A model generated the notes under the pieces. The model was not told the origin of the DNA. It did no database searches and was given only the letters and a program-made list of their open reading frames with translations. The translations under genes were made by a program, and so were the position numbers. From positions 47,635,428 through 47,658,557 of the forward strand of contig CM031611.1 in NCBI GenBank assembly GCA_018398815.1: a stretch of 23,130 nt of DNA, given 5' to 3'. The stretch's first letter is position 1; every line of letters starts with the position of its first letter. This DNA comes from Conus ventricosus. Taxonomy: Eukaryota > Mollusca > Gastropoda > Neogastropoda > Conidae. Below are positions 9,256-19,789 of this stretch, piece after piece.

Positions 9256-9512
9256 CAGTCATCATGATTATCATCATCACCATCATCATCACCATCATCA
9301 TCAGTAGTAGTAGTGTATCATTGTTATTAAAATCATTTTATCGTTATCATCATCTTCATCATTATCAATATTGTTATAATTATTGTTATTATCATTATCA
9401 TATTATTACTATTATCATCATCATTTTTATCATCATCATCCTTTTCTTCTTCTTTCTTCTTCTTCTTCTTCTTCTTCTTCTTCTTCTTCTTCATTGTTGT
9501 TATTAGTATGAC

Positions 9513-9555
<43 letters not shown>

Positions 9556-9905
9556 TCATTATTATCATTGTTGTTATTATTATGGTTATTATTGTCATAA
9601 TTTTTATTATTGCTATTAATACTATCACCATTATTGCTATTGTTATTATTACAATCATCATCATCATTATTGTTATTATTAATATTATGATTATTATTAT
9701 TATCATCATCATCATTATTATTATTATCACTATTATTACTGTTGTTATTCTTATTATTATTGCTATTGACATTATTATTATTATTGCTGTTGTTGTTGTT
9801 ACTATTGTTGATATTATTATTATTATTATTGATGTTATTTTCATCATCACTATTATTTTTGTTCTTTTTTGTTGTTGTTGTTCATACTGTTGTTGTTCTT
9901 GTTGT
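9256..9905. repeat. ATC/ATT/CTT/GTT trinucleotide region, ~650 bp
   Basis: An almost unbroken trinucleotide domain: catcat units, a pure cttctt block (about 9446-9493), then long att/atc/gtt mixtures. All share a 3-base period, so six-frame ORFs of Ile, Leu, Met and Val arise on both strands; none is a gene. Confidence 0.97.
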
Positions 9906-10257
9906 TGGACAGCATCGGAAATGGAAGGTTACATAAGGCATTCGTTATATTCAATAGAAGATAATACGACCATTTTGGAACACCTCTGGGCCCAGTGTAA
10001 ACCCCTAGCTGAAGACAGACGGCCTGGCTTGGAGCTATGACTAGCCCAGAGTGTGCCTCTAAGGACAGCCCTCACCCACCCCTCCCCCCAACTCCCATCC
10101 CCCTACCTATGTCTTCCACCTTCCCTCCTTCCTTCCCCCCCCCCCCCTCCCTCGCCCTTTCACTGCCCGTGTGCTGTATATTATCTCACCCACTGCCATC
10201 ATAGGAAGGATGCATTTTGATTGGCACAGAGTGTCGGTTGCACAACTGAATCAAAGT

Positions 10258-10258
<1 letters not shown>
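9906..10258. other. Spacer after the trinucleotide domain, no secure gene
   Basis: An acceptor-like ttgttggacag (ends 9912) is followed by an open frame (SEMEGYIRHSL and on) to a stop at about 10040. It lacks a recognisable domain or a donor, so I leave it uncalled. The rest is C-rich. Confidence 0.4.
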
Positions 10259-10328
<70 letters not shown>

Positions 10329-10343
10329 TTTGCGTATGCGTGC

Positions 10344-10413
<70 letters not shown>

Positions 10414-10420
10414 TGTATGT
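10259..10420. repeat. TG microsatellite (two long blocks)
   Basis: Two TG blocks of about 66 and 62 bases are separated by tacgtttgcgtatgcgtgct. Gcgt-type units follow to about 10455. Confidence 0.97.
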
Positions 10421-10468
10421 ATGTACGTGTGGGTGCGTTTGCGCGTGCGTGCATGTATCAGTGAGTGC

Positions 10469-10524
<56 letters not shown>

Positions 10525-10533
10525 ATATATATA
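10469..10533. repeat. AT dinucleotide array
   Basis: An AT array of about 65 bases with two slips, lying left of the 30-bp hairpin. Confidence 0.95.
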
Positions 10534-10592
10534 AAATCAGAGTTAAAAAGGCCACTCAGAACGTTAAAAGTGCTCAACCATGTAGGAGCGAC

Positions 10593-10669
10593 ATACCAGT
10601 TTAAAATAGGATTTTTAAAATGGAAAAATGGAAAAATGTACATTTTAAAAATCCTATTTTAAACTGGTA

Positions 10670-10670
<1 letters not shown>
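10593..10670. repeat. Perfect 30-bp inverted repeat (hairpin, 18-base loop)
   Basis: The left arm 10593-10622 (starts ataccagttt, ends taaaatg) and the right arm 10641-10670 (starts cattttaaaa, ends ctggtat) are exact reverse complements over all 30 positions. The 18-base loop contains two gaaaaatg units. A second AT array begins within the end of the right arm. Perfect identity implies a recent origin or continuing conversion. The size resembles a miRNA-type hairpin or a small foldback insertion; there is no evidence of expression. Confidence 0.97.

Positions 10671-10710
<40 letters not shown>
10668..10710. repeat. AT dinucleotide array
   Basis: An AT array directly right of the hairpin, so the hairpin and about 60 bases of unique sequence are bracketed by AT arrays. 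Confidence 0.95.
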
Positions 10711-10715
<5 letters not shown>

Positions 10716-10942
10716 TTTCTATTTTTTCACAAGAAAATGTAGCTTGTTTTGCTCTTTTATGATTTTCTTTTGCTTCTTAGATGGCACCTTTGGTTGGTTT
10801 TTTTAAAACTCAACAAACATACTACGGTATTGCACACCAACCTTTTCTGGGATTGCATTCTCCTTAAAACTGAAAAGGCAGAGGAGTCAAATTACCACTT
10901 TCCGCGGTCACTGAGAAGAAACAACCAAGTTTCGAAATATCG
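10711..10942. other. Unique spacer between the two foldbacks
   Basis: AT-rich, normal-complexity sequence; no gene was recognised. Confidence 0.5.
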
Positions 10943-11172
10943 GTATATAACCAGGAGTTATATGTTAGTGAGTTTCCCTCCCTATTGGAGGGTGTCTCCC
11001 CCTTGGAGACTATAAGCTTGCTGAAGGTTCATTGTGAGAAGCATTTTTTTTTCCCCATTCACCCACTCAAGCACATACTGTTAGTTAGGCAGAATCATCT
11101 ACCACTGCAGATATGAATGCTTATCTCCCCCTATTTCTTCAATCTAAGACATAAGAGCAAGCTTTGTTTATA

Positions 11173-11222
<50 letters not shown>

Positions 11223-11546
11223 ACAAAATAATAAATTCCAAGGATAAGTACCGAGCGCCGTTCCAGCAACTTACAGAGCAGCTTGGTGTTGCAATGACTG
11301 CAAGAAATATTGAATTATAAACAAGCTTGCTCTTATGTCTTAGATTGAAGAAATAGGGGAGATACGCATTCATACCTGCAGTGGTAGATGATTCTGCCTA
11401 ACTAACAGTATGTGCTTGAGTGGGTGAATGGGGAAAAAAAAAATGCTTCTCACAATGAACCTTCAGCAAGCTTATAGTCTCCAATGGGGAGACACCCTCC
11501 AATAGGGAGGGAAACTCACTAACATATAACTCCTGGTCATATATAT
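10943..11546. repeat. Large inverted repeat, ~233-bp arms about 97% identical
   Basis: The left arm (10943-11175) and right arm (11312-11546) are reverse complements along their full length. By hand alignment they differ at about four substitutions and three single-base indels, one of them in a T9/A10 run. The 136-base centre holds an AT array (about 11176-11220) and unique sequence with a short internal stem (gcaac...gttgc, about 11268-11294). Each arm carries gcttgctgaaggttcattgt or its complement, and no ORF. It is either a foldback/MITE-type element or an inverted duplication made during repair. A transcript through it would fold into a long double-stranded RNA. Confidence 0.97.
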
Positions 11547-11552
11547 ATATGA

Positions 11553-11611
<59 letters not shown>
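11540..11611. repeat. AT / TG / GA compound microsatellite
   Basis: A short AT run at the edge of the inverted repeat leads into TG (11552-11571) and then GA (about 11572-11611). Confidence 0.95.
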
Positions 11612-11616
<5 letters not shown>

Positions 11617-11787
11617 GTACTTGCTTTGCCCAGTGCATTAGAACCCTGTCTTCAATTTTACATTTCTCCTTTCGGGATCGGCACGAAATCATCGATTCTG
11701 TCTCTGTCCTTCCAGATCCAATTTCCTTTGGTCATGTACAAAGTGCCCTGGCCTCCAGCCAATGTACATCAAGACTCTGAGCGCTGA

Positions 11788-11789
<2 letters not shown>

Positions 11790-11852
<63 letters not shown>

Positions 11853-11907
11853 ACTCTGTCTCTATCTCTCTCTCTCTGTATGTGTCTGTCTGTCTGCCTG
11901 TCTGTCC

Positions 11908-11951
<44 letters not shown>
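11790..11951. repeat. CT microsatellite with CTGT interruption
   Basis: Two pure CT arrays (about 11790-11850 and 11911-11951) flank a degenerate tctc/ctgt stretch. Confidence 0.97.
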
Positions 11952-11953
<2 letters not shown>

Positions 11954-11964
11954 AAATTTACTAT

Positions 11965-12232
11965 AAAACATTAACACATTAAAACACCATACAACACGAT
12001 ACCAACGCATACAGTGCCGTATATTGTAATGCAACGCAACACCATAAAATCCATAATACAATGTAATGCTGAAGAGCATAACACCATCCAGTATAATGCA
12101 TCAGTATACAACTGCATGATCTCCACCTGAATACAATGCACTGCTATGCAATGCTGTACACTGCGGTACAAAAAAAAACATGCAATGCACTGTACCACTA
12201 AGCATTGCAATGCATTGCAAATAGTACAGTGC
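11965..12232. repeat. Degenerate pentanucleotide region (aatgc / acaac-like)
   Basis: Words such as aatgc, aacac, catac, tgcaa and atgca recur at multiples of about five bases through 270 bases, ending in gcattgcaatgcattgca. It looks like an old pentamer array blurred by mutation. A short echo (acaacacaacacgacacgac) lies near 13220. Confidence 0.6.
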
Positions 12233-12337
12233 TTTGTTTTATAGCTTCAGACAATATGTTGTTCGAACGTCGAGTGGACGAGAACCACTTGAGTCGTATT
12301 GTGGTTGAGGGAGGATGAGATGATTTGTAGATATCCT

Positions 12338-12927
12338 GGTGGTTGGTCAAGCCGATGTGTGCACAGAATATGCGGTGACAGCTTGGACCCGGGGAAAGTG
12401 GGCGACCTGCTCTTGCTTGCTGCTGCGGGCTTTCCTTGCCTGTCTCTTTTGTTGTACTGCAGCTGTCCTTTTTTCTTCACATAAATTGGCGCCTTAGGTG
12501 GATAGACTAGCGCCATCTTGCTCGATCCATAGCAGTTTGTTCCCATGTGTCGGGGTTAATATCAAGCGCTTTCAAGGATGTTTTGAAAGTCTCTTTGAAG
12601 CGTTCCTTCTGACCTCCATGGGAACGCTTTCCTTGTTGCAGCTCACCGTAGAAGAGTCTCTTGGGTAGCCGGTGATCTGGCATGCGACCTGCACGACCTG
12701 CCCATCGGAGCTGTGACAGCATCAGAATGGTGTGGATGCTCGGCAGGCCTGCTTAGTCGAGCACCTCTGTGTCTTGGATTTTGTCCCGCCATTTCACGCT
12801 TAACAATCTTCTGAGGCAGGTTGTGTGGAATGGATTCAGCTTCGTGGTAAACTGTCCACCTTTCATATGCGTAAAGGAGTGTGGAGAGAACAACTACTCT
12901 GTAAACCTTCAGCTTCAGACAATACAA
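12338..12927 (-). pseudogene. Non-LTR retrotransposon ORF2 fragment, C-terminal part (broken)
   Basis: On the minus strand the sequence encodes the post-reverse-transcriptase region of a LINE-type endonuclease/RT polyprotein. From 12927 it reads KLKVYRVVVLSTLLYA then ERWTVYH. After a frameshift near 12845 it continues FHTTCLRRLLSVKWRDKIQD in another frame, meets an in-frame stop at 12753-12755, then reads AGLPSIHTILMLSQLRWAG, RMPDHRLPKRLFYGELQQGK, GGQKERFK and INPDTWEQTAMDRARWR. This order matches C-terminal domains common in invertebrate and fish LINE proteins. Beyond a further stop a decayed tail ending FCAHIGLTNH (about 12341-12370) corresponds to the terminal zinc-finger-like segment. The RT core (YxDD) is absent, so the copy is truncated at its 5' side. 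It cannot make a working protein. The clade was not determined. Confidence 0.85.
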
Positions 12928-14300
12928 CTCAATGCTATGTCAAACCACCCTGGTGATAGTTTTTCGGTGAGGCACCATACATTAGAAATACCCTGCATCG
13001 TCATCATTGAATGATGTAAGCTCCCATTCTTCAACGTAGGTGATGCCCCCTTTCTTATCTTTCTTTTAGGAGCAGCAAGGTTCATGTAGACTGCTTTAGC
13101 TACAGACTTTACACGAAGACAGTTTGATGAATGAATGCTTACGAAGATTTAGGGCAAAGCTAAAGAGGTGATAGTGAACCCCCTTTCGTGCGACGCAACT
13201 GAAATCCAACTCAAGACAACACAACACGACACGACAATATACAATGCCACTCTGTCCTCCGGCAATACGCTGTCGTTATCACCCTGCATAATCATAGAAA
13301 CTCAAGAGCCGATACGATCTAATTCATGCTTCCACATGCAAGCGAAGGGTGAGTGAGCGCATTCATTCCTCATTGTGCAGATATCATCTGACCGGTCTTT
13401 AGCATTCTGTGGGCATCCGTGCTCCTTCTTCGGGGGATTTTTGTTGTTGTTAAGATCCTCTTCTTCAAGAGATTAGAGACTTGATGGAGACTGTATTGGC
13501 TAGAAGCTTATCACGGTTGAAAAAAAGGAGTGTTGACTAAAAAAAAAAACACCATTTGATGAAGAAACACCGATAAAGAAGCCGAAGCTAAAAGGATCAA
13601 CGCTCTTTGTACTGCCAGCTTTCTGTCTTTGTTTTCCTTGAGATTTGAGTTTTTAAAAATCACAAAACCCCAAAAAGGGGGTGGGGTCGGACTGTGGTAC
13701 AAAAAAAAGGACAAAACAAGCAACAGAACAATATTGAGCTTTGAAACTTCTTTCACGTATTTGGGAGGCATATGTAAAAGCTAACTACTCCCCTTCGAGA
13801 CAACTGTTTTATTCTGATGGAGGGAAAAAAACACATACTTCTTCCACAGCAGAAACAAAACCAGAAATCGGTGGTCATCTCACAGATTTGCTTCATCATT
13901 CTCAAAGAAGAAAGAAAATTTAAACGCGGTTTCTTTCAGTAAGGCTGTTTCACTGACCGTAAGCAGAGGGAGGGGGAAGGGGGGGTTGCGTGGTTTTAAG
14001 TCTTTTAAGGCTTTTGAATGAAACGTTACTTACTGAAAACATTCGGAGTTCCAGTATGCATAATGTTGCAGACGCCTGTACAGAATGAGCTAAACATGAC
14101 GCTGGACGTGACACGAATGAGCCGTGGCAGTACGCAGCTATGGGGACAATGAGAATTTCCTGTGTGGAGCCCACATGGCCTTGGGGTGACCTTTACCTTC
14201 TGCCGTGACCTTGATACGATGAATGCTGATTGAGAATCAATATCAAGCCATTGTACGGCCTCGTAGACTGCACGGCTAAGAAAAATTATCATGATTTAAA
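12928..14300. other. Long unique stretch, no gene recognised
   Basis: About 1.4 kb of normal-complexity sequence. The minus strand near 14292-14033 is open and followed by a strong donor-like gtaagtaac (14027-14035 on plus as gttacttac), preceded by an acceptor-like cttag. No family match was found and two frames are equally open, so this is only a weak exon candidate. Motifs of the type ggtgacctt/gtgaccttg occur at about 14185-14215. Confidence 0.4.
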
Positions 14301-14360
14301 CGAGAAGGTATGAGTTGAGAGGGGAGGGAAAGATATGGAGAGGGATGGGAGATTTGTGTG

Positions 14361-14695
<335 letters not shown>

Positions 14696-14696
14696 C

Positions 14697-15405
14697 ACAG
14701 ATTAGGATGATACTGGGGAGATTGTGGACTAGAACGATACTAGGCAGATGATGGATTAGAATGATACTAGGCAGATGATACTAGGCAGATTGTGGACTAG
14801 AATGACACTGGGCACATTATGGACCAGAATGATACTGGGCAGATTGTGGACTAGAATGATACTGGGCAGATTGTGGACTAGAATCATACTAGGCAGATTG
14901 TGAACTAGATAATACTAGACAGATTGTGAACTAGAATGATACTAGGCAGATTGGGGATTAGAATTATACTAGGCAGATGATACTAGGCAGATTGTGGGTC
15001 GGAATGATACTGGACAGATTGTGGACTAGAATGATACTGGGCAGATTGTGGACTAGAATCAGACTAGGCAGATTGTGAACTAGATAATACTAGGCAGATT
15101 GTGAACTAGAATGATACTAGGCAGATTGTGGACTAGAATGATACTAGGCAGATTGTGGATCAGAATGATACTGGGCAGATTGTGAACTAGAATGATACTA
15201 GGCAGATTGAGAACAAGAATAATGCTAGGCAGATTGTGGACTAGAATGATACTAGGCAGATTGTGGATCAGAATGATACTGGGGAGATTGTGGACTAGAA
15301 TGATACTAGGTAGATTGAAAACTAGAATAATGCTAGGCAGATTTTGGACTAGAATGATACTAGGTAGATTGTGGACTTGAATAATACTAGGCAGATTGTG
15401 GACCT
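14697..15405. repeat. 27-bp minisatellite, about 26 units
   Basis: The unit is close to ctagaatgatactaggca followed by gattgtgga. Some units are 26 bp (ctagataatact) and some are half units (gcagatgatactag). Units vary at few positions (agg/ggg, tgg/tga, cta/cag). A multi-unit block starting at 14851 recurs at 15026, so there are higher-order duplications of about 175 bp. Because 27 is a multiple of 3, the minus strand is open for a dozen units and would encode HNLPSIILV repeats. The frame is broken by the 26-bp units elsewhere and leads into a CA array, so coding is unlikely. Confidence 0.95.
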
Positions 15406-15458
15406 CCCTCAAACTTTGGTGAGGAGTAAGTCCGCATTTCGCGTCAGTAAAGCGTGGG

Positions 15459-15995
<537 letters not shown>

Positions 15996-15997
15996 TT

Positions 15998-16071
<74 letters not shown>

Positions 16072-16115
16072 ACGCGCGCACACGCACGCACGCATGCACA
16101 CACGCACACACGCAC

Positions 16116-16174
<59 letters not shown>

Positions 16175-16197
16175 CACACACACACACACACACACAT
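15998..16197. repeat. CA microsatellite with CG-containing centre
   Basis: Two long CA arrays flank a cgcgcg/cacg block (about 16072-16112). All long ORFs on either strand are His-Thr or Cys-Val translations. Confidence 0.97.
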
Positions 16198-16300
16198 ACC
16201 TGCTCCAAATTTTCACGGTTCGTACCAAGATCGCATTTCACCTTTGGAAGAAGTTTGGTTATGATAGGTTTGATAGTGTTTGCGTAAACCTGCTGATAGA

Positions 16301-16342
16301 CAGACAAACAAACAAACCAAAGAAAACAAACAAACAAACAAA
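16301..16342. repeat. AAAC tetranucleotide array
   Basis: Acag and aaac units in two short blocks separated by caaagaa. Confidence 0.9.
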
Positions 16343-16379
16343 CGGGCAGGGGTGGAAACATAACCTTCCACGTGGAAAT

Positions 16380-16448
16380 AGGTAGCCCCAGCGGTATACA
16401 GGTTAAGGTCTCAGGCAAGGAGATCGTGGGGGTTGTGTCCCATTAAAT
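16380..16448 (+). repeat. Possible degenerate tRNA-derived (SINE-head-like) sequence
   Basis: The string ggtagccccagcggtata, then caggttaaggtctcaggc, then ggagatcgtggg and ggttgtgtcccatt resembles a tRNA-like A box and D arm, anticodon arm and a decayed box B, in the right order and spacing. Base pairing is imperfect and no element body was recognised downstream, where a TG array begins. It could be chance resemblance. Confidence 0.3.
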
Positions 16449-16465
16449 GCATTTATTTATTGGGG

Positions 16466-16469
<4 letters not shown>

Positions 16470-16539
<70 letters not shown>

Positions 16540-16555
16540 GGGGGGGGGGGGGGGG
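16470..16555. repeat. TG microsatellite ending in poly-G
   Basis: A long pure TG array (about 16470-16539) followed by about 16 G. Confidence 0.97.
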
Positions 16556-17088
16556 TTCATCTGGAAATGCAGGAACCACACTATCGAGTTTCATCCACTT
16601 AATGGATGCGTCTCGCGGAATGTTGCCGGGGCCTAATTGAGGTTAGGGTCTACTGTGGGAGGAAGCGGCAGAGTACAGCCTTACCATGTGGTTTGAGACC
16701 CCAATGGGACCCCACAGCGTCCTCTTTGCCATCCTCAATCCCATCGATCGATACAAAGTGGAGTTTCCAATGCTGTGGCCCTGGTCTCATGGTGACCCAC
16801 AGTTTTGATGTCCCCTCCGCGTGTATGTCCGTGGTGGACGTGTTCAATGTTGACAAGCAAATGGAGACTGCCGATGGATGGACGTGTGTGGGCCCCTTAC
16901 ACTAACAGCTGACCGTAAGCTAACAGCAAGGCACTCTCTCCCTTGCCGATGTCGCCAACTCATTCTTTCTCACAGCCGGGTGCATGGCACGTGTTGTCCA
17001 TCACACAGCCAGTTCCAGCTAGCACGCACCTGCAGTAAAATTCCCACCCACGGGAAGATGCTGTATTTATCCTACAGTACCGGCTGGG

Positions 17089-17090
<2 letters not shown>
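16556..17090. other. Unique stretch of ~530 bases, no gene recognised
   Basis: Balanced composition with a 99-codon open frame (16606-16905) that contains no motif I recognise. Its overlap with a minus-strand ORF and lack of splice support keep it uncalled. It is the most codon-like unexplained stretch in the right half. Confidence 0.4.

Positions 17091-17091
<1 letters not shown>

Positions 17092-17158
<67 letters not shown>
17092..17158. repeat. CT microsatellite
   Basis: A pure CT array of about 65 bases. Confidence 0.97.
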
Positions 17159-17159
<1 letters not shown>

Positions 17160-18199
17160 ATAGAGAGATAGTGCAGACAGAGGCACTGAGACGGTTCTCA
17201 CTGAATGCACGTGAAGCAGATAATGATAACTTTATTATGGTGTGTATACATATATCGGGTGGGGGAGGGTGGGTTACCGTGTTTCTGTGCACGAAGCGTA
17301 GGTCAGACATCTGCTAGGAGGTATCCACAAGACCCTCTTCTTCAGTTTTCTCATATTAGTTATTGATTCATTTATCCATCAGCTTCAAATCAAGCGCGGT
17401 GTGGTCTCAAAACTTAGCGGATGTGGTGAAGCGGAGATGGACTAGTCCGCACACAGTGACGCCTTCTTGATGAAACTGAAACTGTACAAAAATCGTTTTT
17501 TCTTTTTAAATATCCTTTCTCTGCGACGGATTCTGTACTCAGCGCATAAATTACAATACACAGGTTTGTTAATAATCAACGAGAGTGACGAAAATCAACG
17601 GATAATGCTCTGTTTGGATGCGGTGCTACTGTTTGCGAAGGGGGGGGGGGAGGGTGCGGAGCACAGACGCGGTGACGCATGGTGAAGGGGAACTTGGCTT
17701 TGGATCCCCGGTTAAGCATTCACCGTTGTCTTCACGGCGTGTCCTGTACATGTTGGATCGGAACACACACTGCCGAACACCAGTGAACTGACTCGGCAGC
17801 GGCGCAGTGTCTCCTCCAGCGTGTTGCCCATTGACGACCTGAAAGTAATGGTTTCTGTGGACTGCGGGTGCTGCTGCTGTTACGGCATGGCGGAGATGGG
17901 TGTGGTATCAGGAGGTGAGCGGTGGGTATAAGCTGCGTGGAACTAATGACACTAAGGGAACAGGGGAGAAGATGAGGCAGAACAAAAATTCAGGAGAAGA
18001 TAGCGCCTGTCTTTCCACTGCAAACAGATTTACCTTTTCTCAGGTTATGGGTCAAGCAAATAGATCTAGAGGGTCAAGTGCTTGAGGTTAAGCTCAGGCC
18101 AAGATGGCGATCAGGATATCGACCGTATGCGTTACAGGCGCAGCGTGTCCACCCATGTTTGGCATTTTCTCCCTCTGATTAAACCATTAGCCGACTGAT
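17159..18199. other. Unique stretch of ~1 kb, no gene recognised
   Basis: Contains a G run at about 17640-17650 and short ORFs without motifs. Nothing in it is supported as coding or as an RNA gene. Confidence 0.5.

Positions 18200-18237
<38 letters not shown>
18200..18237. repeat. Homopolymer of 38 G
   Basis: An uninterrupted guanine run on the plus strand, with quadruplex potential and prone to length errors in assembly. Confidence 0.97.
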
Positions 18238-18752
18238 CGAAATTGCTTCGGGCGTGCCACCAGCGGCGTCCATGAAAACGGCGGGGTCACTCTCGCTGAA
18301 TGCGCGCTCTAACACAGATTACCTCCCTTCCGGATTTTCCAACATCGTCGTCTATTGGCCGATTCTGACGATTTGGGCACGAAGTCACCACAGGCGTAGG
18401 GATGGGGAGGACACTGGAGTAAGCTGTTACGTGAGAAGAGCGTGAAGGGCTACAGAATTTTAACAAAAATTTTTTTGGTAATCGGTGTGGATGATGATTA
18501 ACGAGATGGTGATATGGAATTCCATTCTGGTCTGAGAAGCTGACATGACAGCGCTGTTCTCTACGCTTCCTGTCAGACTTTATCCTGCCTTCAGACAGGC
18601 TGAGAGGTGAAGGGATCTGCTGTGTTGCCTTGGAACATTCAAACAGTGCTCACACAGATGCAGGCACTACATGGATGAAGCTTGACCGTGTGGATCTGGT
18701 CTTCGTCTTTGAGCATATAGCACACTTAAATCTGGTAGGAGCGATTATTTCT

Positions 18753-18753
<1 letters not shown>
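18238..18753. other. Unique stretch, no gene recognised
   Basis: About 500 bases of normal complexity with only short ORFs. Confidence 0.5.
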
Positions 18754-18754
<1 letters not shown>

Positions 18755-18840
<86 letters not shown>

Positions 18841-18855
18841 CTGCGCGCGCCGCGC

Positions 18856-18925
<70 letters not shown>

Positions 18926-18979
18926 TGAGACAGAGACGAGTGTATGTCCGTGCGTGCGCGCGCGCGCGCGCGTGTGTGT

Positions 18980-19043
<64 letters not shown>

Positions 19044-19088
19044 GTGTATGTGAGTGAGACAGAGACCGAGTGTATGTGTGTGCGTTCG

Positions 19089-19186
<98 letters not shown>
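18755..19186. repeat. TG / GCGT / CG compound microsatellite with internal duplication
   Basis: TG, then gcgt units (18795-18842), a cgcgccgcgcgg junction, TG, the block gtgagtgagacagagac...gtgtatgt, a CG run (about 18957-18971), TG, a second copy of the gagtgagacagagac block about 129 bases further on, gcgt (about 19082-19121) and TG again. The recurrence of the non-repetitive block shows the array grew partly by duplication of a larger segment. Confidence 0.96.
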
Positions 19187-19581
19187 TTTGGTTGGGTTTG
19201 TATAAGACACACAATTTACAACCGATTTAGTTTTACTTGCATAAGCTCACATAGAGGGATGAAATTTTCTGATACAGAGAATACTACCACCCCTCCCACA
19301 CCCCCACACCCCACACCCCTGGCCCAACTTATCTGATCATGTTGTTAAAAACGCTAAATCAGCTAACTCTGAAGCATGATACTATGAATATTTATTACTG
19401 ATCTCATTGAACGCTAGGGGTTACATTTAGAGTGAAGGGAAAAAAGACCGTAGGGCTTAATTTGGTACGGACTGTTTCCGAAGGCGACACCGATGTTTCT
19501 CATTTGGAAGCGAATGGGTGGTCTCAAGAGGCCCCATGGACAATTAATGCGGTGAAGGAGAAGAGAGATAAACGACTGAAC
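19187..19581. other. Unique spacer, no gene recognised
   Basis: Includes a short C/A-rich patch (about 19287-19325). Nothing else was identified. Confidence 0.5.
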
Positions 19582-19606
19582 GGGGGGGGGGGGGGGGGGG
19601 GGGGGG
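19582..19606. repeat. Homopolymer of 25 G
   Basis: An uninterrupted guanine run on the plus strand. Confidence 0.97.
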
Positions 19607-19789
19607 AGGTGTGCTTAAGTTCGAAGGAAGCCCAGTAGAGTGATACGTGCTGAAGGGACTTGTAAATTAGAAAAGAAGCAGCTGGTGGCACTTGTACACT
19701 TCATCACGTTCGTTCCCGGCAGCATGTTGCCGGAGTTTTTGTTGTTGATGCAGTTTTTGTTATGTATTTGTGGGGCTTTGATCGCTATC

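Noticed and set aside
9906..10040. Possible exon after ttgttggacag
   Set aside because: An acceptor-like sequence arises readily from the gtt repeat; no donor, homologue or frame support was found.
18630..19214. Long Cys-Val and His-Thr ORFs on both strands
   Set aside because: Produced by TG/CA and gcgt arrays in all frames.
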